Of a stretch of DNA of 64,000 nucleotides, positions 1 to 9,329 are shown piece after piece; the first letter of the stretch is position 1; each line of letters opens with the position of its first letter. The notes beneath the pieces were generated by a model that was not told the origin of the DNA, searched no databases, and saw nothing but the letters and a program-made list of their open reading frames with translations. A program made the position numbers and the translations under genes. This DNA comes from Oceanospirillales bacterium (GTDB lineage Bacteria > Pseudomonadota > Gammaproteobacteria > Pseudomonadales > Balneatricaceae), in assembly GCA_018223185.1 (NCBI GenBank), contig JAAEYW010000011.1, positions 43,510 through 107,509 of the forward strand. Reading direction: 5' to 3'.

Positions 1-2
1 TG

Positions 3-842
3 GATAAAGACAAAGTAGAGCTAGGCAGAAAACTTTTTCACGACCCCCGCCTTTCCAAAGACAACTCTATATCCTGTGCCACTTGCCACCCTTTGGAACA
101 CGGCGGAATGGACAATAAATCTTTCTCGGTGGGTATTAGCCAGGAAATATTGCCGGTAAATACACCAACTACATTAAACAGCGTATTCAACTTCCGCCAG
201 ACCTGGGACGGACGCGCAGATAGCTTAGAATCGCAGGCGGCTTTGCCGATCGAAGCGAAGATGGAGATGGCTGGCACCTGGCCAGAAATAATAGAAAAGC
301 TCACCCATGATCAACACTACGAATCAACTTTTATTAAAACTTATGGACCTGACGGGATATCGAAGGCCTCCATCACAAATGCACTGGCTGAGTTTGAACG
401 TAGCCTGATCACGCCAAATAGCCGCTTCGACCAGTTCCTGCGGGGCAATGACAATGTCATATCCGCCGATGAACAGCAGGGGTATATTCTGTTCAAAAAA
501 TTTGGCTGCGCCAGCTGTCACCAAGGCGTTAACGTGGGTGGCAATATGTACGAACGTATGGGATTGATCAGAGACTACTTTGCTGATCGGGGCAATATCA
601 CAGAGCGGGATTATGGCCGGTATAATGTCACGGGCCGAGAGGCTCACCGCTTTCAATTTAAGGTTCCCAGTTTAAGAAATATTGCGCTGACAGCACCCTA
701 CTTCCACGACGGAAGCGCAGAGACATTGAACGATGCCGTCGCAACCATGGCCAAATATCAGCTGGGCAGGCGTCTATCTGATCAGGATATCGCATTAATC
801 GTAGCCTTTTTAAAAACGCTTACCGGGGAACTGCCTCATTGA
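3..842 (+). CDS. Diheme cytochrome c peroxidase (5' truncated by window edge)
   Basis: The frame is open from base 3, so the ORF-track start at 93 is internal and the true start lies outside the window. Two heme-binding CXXCH motifs are visible: CATCH near the left edge and CASCH mid-protein. The FKVPSLRNI...PYFHDGS block and the C-terminal [11 protein letters not shown] stretch are typical of the bacterial diheme cytochrome c peroxidase/MauG family. Known family members reduce H2O2 in the periplasm using electrons from small cytochromes. The stop TGA overlaps the TTG start of the downstream histidine kinase, implying translational coupling. A MauG-like maturase role is possible; the C-terminal pattern favours peroxidase. 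Confidence 0.9.
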   Translation, partial: DKDKVELGRKLFHDPRLSKDNSISCATCHPLEHGGMDNKSFSVGISQEILPVNTPTTLNSVFNFRQTWDGRADSLESQAALPIEAKMEMAGTWPEIIEKLTHDQHYESTFIKTYGPDGISKASITNALAEFERSLITPNSRFDQFLRGNDNVISADEQQGYILFKKFGCASCHQGVNVGGNMYERMGLIRDYFADRGNITERDYGRYNVTGREAHRFQFKVPSLRNIALTAPYFHDGSAETLNDAVATMAKYQLGRRLSDQDIALIVAFLKTLTGELPH

Positions 843-3800
843 ACAAATTACTCAAACGTGGCTACTCGGTTCTTAGCTGGACACCTCTGATAATCGTCGG
901 CATTTTACTTCTCTTTCTTTTTAGTAAAAGTCAGGAGCTGGATACCGTACAAAATGCTAAAATTATCGATTCCTTTTCCAAGCTTGAAAAACTCAACGTG
1001 TTACTAGACAAAACAACCGTCGAAACACGTTATGGGCTGCGCCATTCCTACGACGACCTGGTTACGGGCAGTAAAGCACTGATAAAAACTTCCAGGGATC
1101 TATCATTATTATTGGCTGAAGTGAGTGCAGACTTACCCTCTTTAGATAAAAGCTGGCAATCGTATTTGTCATTCCAACAACGAAAACTTTCGGATATTGA
1201 AGAGATAAAAATTCAAAAGTCGTCTATGCAGAACTCGTTCAGCTATTTACCGGTCGTGGCTGAGGAGTTTATACAGGCAGCGCGGACGCGTGACGTTGAA
1301 AATAAGTTAAGATTAGCAGTTCATAGTCTTATCGATAAGACGATGCTATTTACGTTCGATCATGGCTTCGAAAACCAGCGTATAACCGAGGATCAGATAG
1401 CTGAAATTCAACGTTTTATGCTACAAACAAGACTCCCGGAACCGCTTCAAATTCCACTCGACGAGCTTATACTTCACGCCGAAAACTACCTCAGAACTCA
1501 GATTCTATTGGATCAGAGCATCTCCCGACTGTCTGGATCCAATTGGGCACCGCCTTTGGAAGCGAGCCGTCATACGTATACTGAATGGTATTCTCAACAG
1601 TCCCGTTTAGCTGATAACTATCGAATCACCGGATTTATAGTCGCAGCTCTGCTAGCCAGCATCATCCTGTTCATGATCATTCGGCTTAATCTTGCAGGCT
1701 CAAAGCTGAAGAACTCTATTAAGGAACTGGAGTTCCTCAAGTTTGCTGTTGATCAACATGCTATCGTCTCAATTGCTGACAAACAGGGGCGTATTACCTA
1801 TGCTAATCCGAAGTTCTGCGAACTCAGCGGCTTTAAAGAATCCGAGCTGATCGGAAAAAATCACAACGTGATCAAGTCAGACGAACACGATGCTGCATTT
1901 TTTCAGGCTATGTGGAAAACAATTGGCTCAGGTAAAGTATGGCATGGCAGCATTAATAATCGTAATAAACACGGCGGCAACTACTGGGTAGAGTCAACGA
2001 TTGTCCCGTTTCTCGATGAAAAGCATAAACCCTTTCAATACATCGCAATACGCACCGATATAACTGCGCCAAAGAAATTGGAAAAAGACCTGGAAGCCGC
2101 ATGGAAAGAAACGAAAGCCACAAACCGTGAACTGGAAAACCGCGTCGAAAAACGCACGCTTGAGTTACAGGAAGCATCTGAACGCGCGCAAGATGCCAAT
2201 GCTGCTAAATCAATGTTTTTAGCCAACATGAGCCATGAAATACGGACACCGATGAATGCGATCATTGGACTATCCAAACTCGCACTCCAAAACAACAACT
2301 TACCAACAAAGGCGCGTGACCATTTAGATAAAATTCACCGATCATCTCTCTCTTTACTGCATATCATTAATGATATTCTCGACTTCTCAAAAATCGAGGC
2401 GGGTAAGCTCACCATCGAAGAGGTACCTTTCTGCCTAAGTGATACGCTCAGTGCGCTGGCATCAATGATGGCTCATAAGGCCTCTGACAAGGGTATTGAG
2501 TTACTCTTTCAACGTTGCCCAGGAGTGCCTGAATATCTATTAGGTGACCCCTTGCGATTGAGTCAGATACTGATAAACCTCACCTCGAATGCGTTAAAGT
2601 TCACCCACAAGGGAGAAGTCGTCATAACAATTTCGGCGGCTCAGGATGCTAAAAATCCACAGCGGGTAACACTAACCTTCATCGTCTGTGACACCGGCAT
2701 TGGGATGACACCTGAACAGTCTGAAAAGCTGTTCCAGCAGTTTACTCAAGCTGATAGTTCAACAACCCGACGCTATGGAGGCACTGGGCTGGGGTTAGCA
2801 ATATGTAAGATGCTGGCCACAAAAATGGGAGGTGACATTTCAGTTCGCAGTGTCATTGAGCATGGATCAACCTTCTCCTTTACTGTTCAGCTGCAACTAG
2901 CTGACAAAGACGAGTGTCACACTAACAATTTGCCTGCTCCGAATCTGGTTCACAACAGAATCCTTGTCGTCGACGACAGCGAAACTGCCTGCCATATCAC
3001 GAAAGACTATCTTATTAGCCTGGGTTACGATGTGGTTCAGGCTTATTCCGGACAGGAGGCACTTGATTCGCTCAGCAAACCCGGCCAACTGTTTGATATT
3101 GTCTTTGCGGACTGGCTAATGCCGAAGATGAATGGCTTAGAGTTAGCAACGGCGATAACAAAAATACTTCCCAAAGAGACCCGCCCTAAACTTATATTAA
3201 TGTCGGCACACAGCCGAGACCATATGATCAATCGCGAGGGCGCTCAACTAATCGATGCTTATATAGCAAAGCCGTTTACCCATGCGTCGGTTCAGGAGGT
3301 AATAGCATCTGCTGTAACGGGTCAGCCTAACCTTAAAAAAGTACACCATGCCAATAGCACTCAAGACGACGCCGATTCATTGGCCCCCATCTTTGGTGCA
3401 CGCGTACTTCTGGCTGAAGATAATGAGATAAACCAAACGGTAGCCTTAGGCCTGCTAGCGCGAGCTAAACTGAAAGTCGATGTCGTAAATAATGGTCAGG
3501 AAGCTTTGGATATACTCAAATCTGACAATGGCTATGACTGTATTCTGATGGATGTGCAAATGCCCATTATGGATGGTTATGAGGCAACTCGCCGTATCCG
3601 GGCTAACCCAGCGACGAGTCATATACCCGTTCTGGCGATGACAGCAAACGCAATGACTTCCGATAAAGACGATGCGTTGGAGGCCGGTATGAATGCCCAT
3701 ATAACTAAACCTATCATACTTGAAACGTTATTTAAGACACTTCTGCAGTGGATCCCGCATAATAACAGAGGAATAGAAACTGACTCTGAAGCACCAACGG

Positions 3801-4444
3801 ATTCAATCAGCAACCCAGATCACCAACTACTGATAACACTTGCGGATTCTAGCGTACTCGATGTTAAAAACGGTCTGACATTCGTTGAAAATGACCCTGT
3901 CAGGTATCTGGAATTACTCAATAAATTTATTGCGTACCAATCAGACACGTTATACAACATCAGAGGCAAATTCACTGCAACACAAGCCGATAACAGCATA
4001 CGTCAGGTACATTCATTGAAAGGGCTTGCAGGCACTATCGGTGCAGACACGTTATATAACCATTGCCAATCATTGGAAACGGCAATCAAAGAACAAGCGA
4101 GCACCGACAATATCAATGGATTGTTGAACAATGCCGAATATGCACTTGAAAGCGTCTGTGAAGCTATTCAGGACCTGTTAGCCAAGGTTGACACCGATGT
4201 TGCGCACGATAGCCAGGCTGCAGACAAAACAATTGCCGGGTTAATCACAGAATTAGAACACGCCTTAGCACTGTTGAAGGATTACGAAGCCAATGCAGCC
4301 GCGGTTATGAACGACATCACCCCTCAGCTTAAGGATAGCGAAGATAAAACAGAGCTGCTCGCTATATCTCAATTGGTTGAGCTTTATGAGTATGACGAGG
4401 CAGCAACTCGATTGGAAGCGTTGTTGCACCCTCAAGGACAATAA
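839..4444 (+). CDS. Hybrid sensor histidine kinase with DAHL-like sensor, PAS, two receivers and HPt
   Basis: This 1201-residue multidomain kinase has an N-terminal membrane segment (about 13-30), a long helical periplasmic region (35-255) resembling the DAHL sensor domain, a second membrane segment (262-283), PAS (about 300-410), HisKA with phospho-acceptor His466 in SHEIRTP, and HATPase_c with GTGLGL near 648. Two receivers follow, with Asp758 and Asp905, then a C-terminal HPt with His1058 ([10 protein letters not shown]). All phosphorelay residues are present, so a His-Asp-His-Asp relay is expected. It begins with TTG overlapping the peroxidase stop and lies two bases upstream of the HD-GYP regulator, its likely partner. 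The signal sensed is unknown; the upstream peroxidase suggests redox or peroxide. Later ATG starts would remove the first membrane helix. Confidence 0.92.
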   Translation: MNKLLKRGYSVLSWTPLIIVGILLLFLFSKSQELDTVQNAKIIDSFSKLEKLNVLLDKTTVETRYGLRHSYDDLVTGSKALIKTSRDLSLLLAEVSADLPSLDKSWQSYLSFQQRKLSDIEEIKIQKSSMQNSFSYLPVVAEEFIQAARTRDVENKLRLAVHSLIDKTMLFTFDHGFENQRITEDQIAEIQRFMLQTRLPEPLQIPLDELILHAENYLRTQILLDQSISRLSGSNWAPPLEASRHTYTEWYSQQSRLADNYRITGFIVAALLASIILFMIIRLNLAGSKLKNSIKELEFLKFAVDQHAIVSIADKQGRITYANPKFCELSGFKESELIGKNHNVIKSDEHDAAFFQAMWKTIGSGKVWHGSINNRNKHGGNYWVESTIVPFLDEKHKPFQYIAIRTDITAPKKLEKDLEAAWKETKATNRELENRVEKRTLELQEASERAQDANAAKSMFLANMSHEIRTPMNAIIGLSKLALQNNNLPTKARDHLDKIHRSSLSLLHIINDILDFSKIEAGKLTIEEVPFCLSDTLSALASMMAHKASDKGIELLFQRCPGVPEYLLGDPLRLSQILINLTSNALKFTHKGEVVITISAAQDAKNPQRVTLTFIVCDTGIGMTPEQSEKLFQQFTQADSSTTRRYGGTGLGLAICKMLATKMGGDISVRSVIEHGSTFSFTVQLQLADKDECHTNNLPAPNLVHNRILVVDDSETACHITKDYLISLGYDVVQAYSGQEALDSLSKPGQLFDIVFADWLMPKMNGLELATAITKILPKETRPKLILMSAHSRDHMINREGAQLIDAYIAKPFTHASVQEVIASAVTGQPNLKKVHHANSTQDDADSLAPIFGARVLLAEDNEINQTVALGLLARAKLKVDVVNNGQEALDILKSDNGYDCILMDVQMPIMDGYEATRRIRANPATSHIPVLAMTANAMTSDKDDALEAGMNAHITKPIILETLFKTLLQWIPHNNRGIETDSEAPTDSISNPDHQLLITLADSSVLDVKNGLTFVENDPVRYLELLNKFIAYQSDTLYNIRGKFTATQADNSIRQVHSLKGLAGTIGADTLYNHCQSLETAIKEQASTDNINGLLNNAEYALESVCEAIQDLLAKVDTDVAHDSQAADKTIAGLITELEHALALLKDYEANAAAVMNDITPQLKDSEDKTELLAISQLVELYEYDEAATRLEALLHPQGQ

Positions 4445-4446
4445 CA

Positions 4447-5442
4447 ATGAAAAAAACTATTTTAGTTGTTGATGACGCGCCAGTGAACCTTGATGTAATA
4501 AGTGGCATTCTGGCTCCTCACTACAACGTCCGAGTTGCAAACAATGGAGCACTGGCGCTGAAGATCGCTAACAAGCAACTACCCGATCTGATTCTACTCG
4601 ATGTTATGATGCCCGAAATGGACGGCTATGAAGTCTGTCGACAGCTAAAGACGTCTCCAGATACCTCGTCGATTCCTGTGATTTTCGTTACCGCAGCCGG
4701 AGACACTGACAGCGAAATTCAGGGTTTTGACGTCGGCGGTGTCGATTATATAACAAAGCCTCTCAACCCTACGACGGTTCTGAAACGCGTAGAGACTCAC
4801 CTGTCATTGGTTAATGTCGATAAACTTAACAGACTCGCGCGTAATGCAATTCTCATGTTAGGAGAGGCGGGTCACTATAATGACGAGGATACAGGAAAGC
4901 ATATCTGGCGGATGGCCGAATATGCCCGGCTAATCGCGTCAAACCTGAAGTTACCACCGGAAAGCTGCGAAATGATAGAACTCGCCGCCCCTCTTCATGA
5001 TACAGGGAAGATAGGTATCCCTGACGAAATTTTAAAAGCTCCCCGCAAGCTTACCCCGGAAGAATGGGAAATAATGAAAACCCACTCTCAAATTGGATAC
5101 GAAATTCTCAATCAGTCAGATAATTCTGTGTTTAAACTTGCAGCAGAGATAGCCCAGTCGCACCATGAACGCTGGGAAGGTACTGGTTATCCAAATGGAT
5201 TAAAAGGAACGGAAATACCGCTGGCAGCGCGTATCGTATCTGTAGCTGACGTTTACGATGCACTTACTATGGAGCGTCCTTATAAGCACAGTTGGTCCGC
5301 CGACGAAGCGTTTGACGAAATTAAACGCGGAGCCAATACTCAATTTGACCCTGAGGTTGTCAGATGCTTCCTATCTATTCGCAAGGAAATTGAGGAAGCT
5401 CAGGCAAAGTGGAACAGTGCCTGTTTGAGCTGTACCGAGTAG
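4447..5442 (+). CDS. Response regulator with HD-GYP output domain
   Basis: The 331-residue protein has an N-terminal receiver (1-120, phospho-acceptor Asp52 in LLDVMMPEMDG, conserved Lys in ITKPL) and a C-terminal HD-GYP domain. The metal-binding HD pair is His184-Asp185 (HDTGK), followed by HSQIG, HHERW and the GYP signature at 247-249. HD-GYP proteins of this type hydrolyse cyclic di-GMP, so phosphorylation by the upstream hybrid kinase probably tunes motility or biofilm output. It starts two bases after the kinase stop, which supports a single transcript. A peroxidase, kinase and HD-GYP in one unit suggests coupling of redox status to c-di-GMP; this is inference. Confidence 0.93.
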   Translation: MKKTILVVDDAPVNLDVISGILAPHYNVRVANNGALALKIANKQLPDLILLDVMMPEMDGYEVCRQLKTSPDTSSIPVIFVTAAGDTDSEIQGFDVGGVDYITKPLNPTTVLKRVETHLSLVNVDKLNRLARNAILMLGEAGHYNDEDTGKHIWRMAEYARLIASNLKLPPESCEMIELAAPLHDTGKIGIPDEILKAPRKLTPEEWEIMKTHSQIGYEILNQSDNSVFKLAAEIAQSHHERWEGTGYPNGLKGTEIPLAARIVSVADVYDALTMERPYKHSWSADEAFDEIKRGANTQFDPEVVRCFLSIRKEIEEAQAKWNSACLSCTE

Positions 5443-5511
5443 ATAAACAGGTCAGTCACCTACCTTCAATATCCATTAACAAAGAAGTTCTTTTCCTTCA
5501 GTTTCGTGGCC

Positions 5512-5535
5512 GATACACTGTATCACAGTGAGTAT
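5512..5535. promoter_or_regulatory. Quasi-palindrome upstream of the lipoprotein gene
   Basis: GATACACTG and CAGTGAGTATC form an imperfect inverted repeat just before the lipoprotein gene, overlapping the upstream alternative start of the ORF-track frame. It could be an operator or a weak hairpin. No regulator can be named from the sequence. Confidence 0.25.
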
Positions 5536-5569
5536 CATGCACATTATGCAGCTGAATTCCGGACACACT

Positions 5570-6001
5570 ATGACCCGTACCGCCATCGTATTTACCCTTC
5601 TATCAGCCATACTTCTGACCGGGTGTACTGATTCTGTCAAATCCATGAAGACGGAATATAGCGGATCGGGTGGAATGACCCGGTGGAATATAGACCCGGT
5701 TGCATACCTTTATCATTATCAGAATGGTTTCACCGGTAGCGATGCGCTGGGCTACGATGAACAGCTGCAAACAGTCTGGTCCCGCCTCGGTGCCGCCCTC
5801 ACCTGCAATATCGACTATGACAAACAGGCAATGATCCGGTTATTGGTGCAACGGTTTGGAGAGAAACCCGTAACCCACGAATTGAACGGCATCGGATTCC
5901 ATAGCGTTCAAAGCAGAAAAGTCCCCGGCTTCTGCAATGATTCACGGAAAAAAGAGATAAACAAAGCAATTATCCGATACCGTCAATCCCGATTCGGTTA
6001 A
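5570..6001 (+). CDS. Small putative lipoprotein of unknown function
   Basis: I do not recognise the family. The ORF track begins at 5528, but the ATG at 5570 gives a clean lipoprotein signal: positively charged start, hydrophobic stretch and lipobox LLTGC, so the mature protein would be lipid-anchored at Cys19 or so. The mature part (about 125 residues) has two further cysteines (LTCNID and GFCND) that could form a disulfide. The N-terminal 14 residues of the longer frame contain no signal-like feature, which supports the shorter start. It follows the HD-GYP gene by about 130 bases and may be transcribed separately. Confidence 0.65.
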   Translation: MTRTAIVFTLLSAILLTGCTDSVKSMKTEYSGSGGMTRWNIDPVAYLYHYQNGFTGSDALGYDEQLQTVWSRLGAALTCNIDYDKQAMIRLLVQRFGEKPVTHELNGIGFHSVQSRKVPGFCNDSRKKEINKAIIRYRQSRFG

Positions 6002-6096
6002 TGGTTACCTTAAGATGGCAGATGTTTACAGCAGTCGCTCTGTTAGCACTGATCATTTGCCGAAGTGTCGTTAAGGCTGTTCACACCAAAGGTTGA
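6001..6096 (+). CDS. Possible 31-residue membrane microprotein, perhaps a frameshifted remnant
   Basis: An ATG overlaps the lipoprotein stop (TAATG) and opens a 31-codon frame with one hydrophobic segment (MFTAVALLALIICRSVV). Right where it stops, the +1 frame continues with protein-like sequence (VEYQLLFTNTGEPYPPLFN) up to a TGA at 6179-6181. Either a translationally coupled microprotein or the remnant of a roughly 60-residue gene with a one-base frameshift would fit. Too short for the ORF track; no homologue recognised. Confidence 0.3.
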   Translation: MVTLRWQMFTAVALLALIICRSVVKAVHTKG

Positions 6097-6498
6097 ATAT
6101 CAGCTGCTTTTCACCAATACCGGGGAACCTTATCCTCCCCTTTTTAATCCGGCAGAATATCGCAGCGGGTTCCGGCTTTGATCAGCACCCGCTAACACGG
6201 TTTTGATCATGCCTGGAGCTGGTGCAACCGCTTATCACCAGGAAAAGAGATATCGGGCCAACTGTTATGTATACAGTATTTACAGATAGCCCCCTTAACC
6301 GGTGTAGTTGATCAGGAGTAGTCAGTTTAAAAACAGCAACCAGGATCTGCGGTGGTCCTGTCAGGAGGCTATGTTGCGCTTCTCGGCCAGATAACTTATG
6401 TATGAGTGTGTATATTTACTGACCTGTTACCCGCAGTTTCGGCAAATATAACAGACTGGCCTGAGCACTCTTCACATGACATATACGGTGACCGGCGA
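6097..6498. other. About 400 bases without a convincing gene
   Basis: Apart from the out-of-frame continuation up to 6181, I see no supported gene here. The 69-residue ORF at 6406-6615 runs into the antisense strand of cysG and has no family character. The region separates the convergent lipoprotein and cysG genes, and no clear terminator hairpin with a T-run was found. Confidence 0.5.
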
Positions 6499-7923
6499 CT
6501 AATGAGCATCCGGCAAAATCAAACCGTGGTTATGCAGAACCTCTTCACCAAACCAGGCAAGATTTTCATGCAGTTTCACCACCTCGCCAACAATAATCAG
6601 CGCTGGCGCCGGTAGCTGAGCCTGCGCCTGAAGTTCAGGCAGGCTGCTTAATGTGCCGGTCAACACCTGCTGATCAGCCCGGGTGCCGTTTGAGACAATG
6701 GCTGCCGGAGTATTAGCAGGCTTACCGTGTCCGATGAGCTGCTCACACAATGAACCCAATGTGTGTAATCCCATATAAAAAACGATAGTTTGGTTCGGAT
6801 GAACCAGCTCACCAAAGTTAAGATCTGAGGTGCGGTTTTTCAACTGCCCTGTCACCAGTTTGACTGACTGCGCATAATCACGATGGGTCAGAGGGATACC
6901 CGCATAGGTTGAACAGGCACTGGCAGCGGTTATGCCGGGAACCACCTGAAAAGGAATATTATGCTTTTTCAGCGTTTCCAGTTCCTCCCCTCCACGACCA
7001 AAAATAAACGGATCGCCACCTTTAAGCCGCAGCACTCTGCGCCCCTGCAAAGCATGCTTTACCAGCAGTTCGTTAATATCATCCTGCGGCACTGCATGAT
7101 TATCACGGCGTTTGCCAACGAAAATGCGATCAGCATCACGACGACAAAGATCAACAATTGCAGGGGATACCAACTGGTCATAGAGCACCACATCGGCCTG
7201 TTGCATCAGTCTGAGCGCTTTAAACGTCAGCAGCTCCGGGTCCCCGGGACCACCGCCAACAAGATACACTTCACCGACCTGATGATCGGGATCCGCCTGT
7301 TCCAGCGCTGACTCCAATAACTCACGAGCCTCTTTATCGCGCCCGGCAAACACCTTTTCAGCCACCTGTCCCTGGAGTATTTTTTCCCAGAAAATTCTGC
7401 GGCGCTCAACACTGCTAAAGGTCTCTTTAACCCGTTGGCGAAACTGTCCGACAAGTCTGCCCAGCCGGCTATACCCCTGCGGAATCCAGGTTTCAAGTTT
7501 CGCCCTGAGCAACCGGGCGAGTACCGGTGACTCTCCACCCGAGGAGATACCAATGACAATTGGTGAGCGGTCGACAATTGCGGGAAATATAAACGTACAG
7601 AGAGGCTGATTATCGACAACGTTAACGGGGATATGCCGCTCAACCGCATCAAAATGGACTCGCTCATTGAGCTGATCGTCATCCGTCGCAGCGATAACCA
7701 GATAAGCCTCATTGAGAAGCGCGCTATGATATTCGCCAATGATAATCTGACCGTTATGCAATTCGACCAGTTCAATCAGTTCCGGCTCGACCCGGTGGGC
7801 AACAACAATAACACGTGCACCCGCACGGGTTAGCAGGGTTGCTTTTCGCAGAGCAACCTGACCCCCACCAACCAGCAAGGCAGTCCGCTCATTGAGCTTA
7901 AAAAATAACGGCAGATAATCCAA
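6499..7923 (-). CDS. cysG: Siroheme synthase CysG (bifunctional)
   Basis: The product makes siroheme for sulfite reductase. The N-terminal module (about 1-205) has the NAD-binding [14 protein letters not shown] pattern of precorrin-2 dehydrogenase/sirohydrochlorin ferrochelatase. The C-terminal module (about 215-460) begins [15 protein letters not shown] and contains [17 protein letters not shown], the SAM-dependent uroporphyrinogen III methyltransferase signatures. I chose the TTG at 7923 (MDYLPLFF), which matches the family N-terminus and has GAGGG upstream; the ATG at 7959 lacks a ribosome site. Result: 474 residues against about 457 in E. coli. It lies downstream of the cysI-cysH unit on the same strand, separated by a terminator. 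Confidence 0.95.
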   Translation of the reverse strand: MDYLPLFFKLNERTALLVGGGQVALRKATLLTRAGARVIVVAHRVEPELIELVELHNGQIIIGEYHSALLNEAYLVIAATDDDQLNERVHFDAVERHIPVNVVDNQPLCTFIFPAIVDRSPIVIGISSGGESPVLARLLRAKLETWIPQGYSRLGRLVGQFRQRVKETFSSVERRRIFWEKILQGQVAEKVFAGRDKEARELLESALEQADPDHQVGEVYLVGGGPGDPELLTFKALRLMQQADVVLYDQLVSPAIVDLCRRDADRIFVGKRRDNHAVPQDDINELLVKHALQGRRVLRLKGGDPFIFGRGGEELETLKKHNIPFQVVPGITAASACSTYAGIPLTHRDYAQSVKLVTGQLKNRTSDLNFGELVHPNQTIVFYMGLHTLGSLCEQLIGHGKPANTPAAIVSNGTRADQQVLTGTLSSLPELQAQAQLPAPALIIVGEVVKLHENLAWFGEEVLHNHGLILPDAH

Positions 7924-8020
7924 TGCGATACCCTCAGAAAGTGCGGAGTAGATAAGCATATGAAAAAACAGGCAAATTAAACACCTGAATTTACCTTTAC
8001 TGTATCAAAAGATAGCAGAA

Positions 8021-8045
8021 AAGAGCCCGCAGGGAGCGGGCTTTT
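8021..8045 (-). terminator. Terminator between cysH and cysG
   Basis: GCCCGC-AGGGA-GCGGGC forms a 6-bp GC stem; on the minus strand it is followed by TCTTTTC. It closes the cysI-DUF934-cysH unit before cysG. Flanking A/T stretches on both sides could let it work in both directions. Confidence 0.75.
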
Positions 8046-8065
8046 CAGTATTGGCAGTGACCGAT

Positions 8066-8830
8066 TTACTTAGGCAGAAAATCCATCACATTGACAGGCT
8101 TTGCTTCAGCCTGCTCTGCCACTGGCGTTGCAGGGTGCAAACCACATTCCCGGGTTTCGGGATTTTCCCACCACCAGCGCCCGGCTCTGACATCTTCACC
8201 CACAGCAACGGCACGGGTGCAGGGTGCACAACCGATGCTGGGATAATGCTTATCGTGCAGTTCGTTGTAAGGGACGTTGTTAGCGCGGATATAGGCCCAC
8301 ACCTCTTTTTCAGTCCAGTCCGCCAGCGGATTAAACTTGTCGATGCCGTTACCTTCATCAAACTCTTTAAAGCCAATTTCGTCACGGGTAACAGACTGCT
8401 CCCGGCGCAAACCGGTAATCCAGGCATCCCGGTCAGCAAGGGCGCGCTTCAAAGGTTTAATCTTGCGGACAAAACAGCACCCCTTGCGCATCTCCTGACT
8501 CTCATAGAAGGCATTTACACCGTTATCACGGACATACTGCTCTACATCAGAGGCATCAGGATAGTACACCTCAACCTTGAGATTGCGGTACAACGCCTGA
8601 ACATCGGTCAGCAGCTTCAGCGTTTCCTCAGGCAGACGACCGGTATCAAGCACAAACATGCCGATCTGGGGTGTATGCTTGCTGATCAGATCGGTAATCA
8701 CCACATCTTCAGCCCCGAGACTGTTAGCAAATACGACCTGGCCCTCTGCATACTCTGCAGCAGCCTGCTGCAATACAGATACAGTATTGGCAATCTTCGC
8801 TTCTAGTTCAGAGGTTATTTGTTCACTCAT
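8066..8830 (-). CDS. cysH: Phosphoadenylyl/adenylyl-sulfate reductase, APS-reductase type
   Basis: This 254-residue protein belongs to the CysH family, which reduces activated sulfate to sulfite with thioredoxin. The C-terminal catalytic motif ECGLH is present. It also carries the paired cysteines KGCCFVRK and GCAPCTRA, the CC...CXXC set that binds a 4Fe-4S cluster in APS reductases and is absent from E. coli-type PAPS reductase. The preferred substrate should therefore be APS. That agrees with the decayed APS kinase-like tail on CysN in this window. It lies 19 bases downstream of the DUF934 gene on the same strand. Annotation pipelines usually name both types cysH. Confidence 0.93.
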   Translation of the reverse strand: MSEQITSELEAKIANTVSVLQQAAAEYAEGQVVFANSLGAEDVVITDLISKHTPQIGMFVLDTGRLPEETLKLLTDVQALYRNLKVEVYYPDASDVEQYVRDNGVNAFYESQEMRKGCCFVRKIKPLKRALADRDAWITGLRREQSVTRDEIGFKEFDEGNGIDKFNPLADWTEKEVWAYIRANNVPYNELHDKHYPSIGCAPCTRAVAVGEDVRAGRWWWENPETRECGLHPATPVAEQAEAKPVNVMDFLPK

Positions 8831-8849
8831 CGCTCTCGCCTCTGATCAG

Positions 8850-9329
8850 TTACTGACGGAATATAGGTCGTTCATCATCAGCGCTACCCTGATAATGCAC
8901 CGGCACCTCACCAAAGGCACTGAGGATATCATCACTGTAGCGGTCAGCCGGGATTGCGAAAGCATCAAAACCACAACGCTCCATATACTCTAAGCGGTCA
9001 CGGGTGACATCGCCCTCGGCACGAACCTGTCCGGTAAAACCGGAGCGACGCAGGATGCGGGCAAAACTAAAACCACGACCATCGGTAAAGGCGGGAAATT
9101 CAATCGCAATCAGTGACAGCTTATCAAGATTCTGCAACAGCAGATCCAGGTTCTGGTCACCGTTGATACGTACACCCAGTTTACCCTCAGCGTTGAGCAG
9201 AGAGTCACTTTGTTCAGCAAACAGCTCGTAGGGCACGACAATATCTTCATTGATATGCGCGGTGAAATTATCTTCATCAACCAGTAACCAACTATCTTCA
9301 GCTACAGCATGATTAATTAACAGCGGCAT
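8850..9329 (-). CDS. DUF934 protein associated with sulfite reductase
   Basis: The 159-residue product matches the DUF934 family, small proteins of unknown biochemical role almost always encoded between cysI and cysH in pseudomonads and relatives. Recognisable blocks are FPAFTDGRGFSFARILR and RCGFDAFAI. The track ORF begins at 9593, but its first 88 residues are antiparallel-frame read-through of cysI. The ATG at 9329 has AAGGAG upstream and starts 17 bases inside the cysI 3' end, indicating translational coupling. The context implies an accessory role in sulfite reduction, perhaps cofactor or electron delivery; no enzymatic motif is visible. Confidence 0.9.
   Translation of the reverse strand: MPLLINHAVAEDSWLLVDEDNFTAHINEDIVVPYELFAEQSDSLLNAEGKLGVRINGDQNLDLLLQNLDKLSLIAIEFPAFTDGRGFSFARILRRSGFTGQVRAEGDVTRDRLEYMERCGFDAFAIPADRYSDDILSAFGEVPVHYQGSADDERPIFRQ

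Noticed and set aside
8051-8806. 251-residue plus-strand ORF opposite cysH
   Set aside because: Antisense shadow of cysH, which has intact catalytic motifs on the minus strand.
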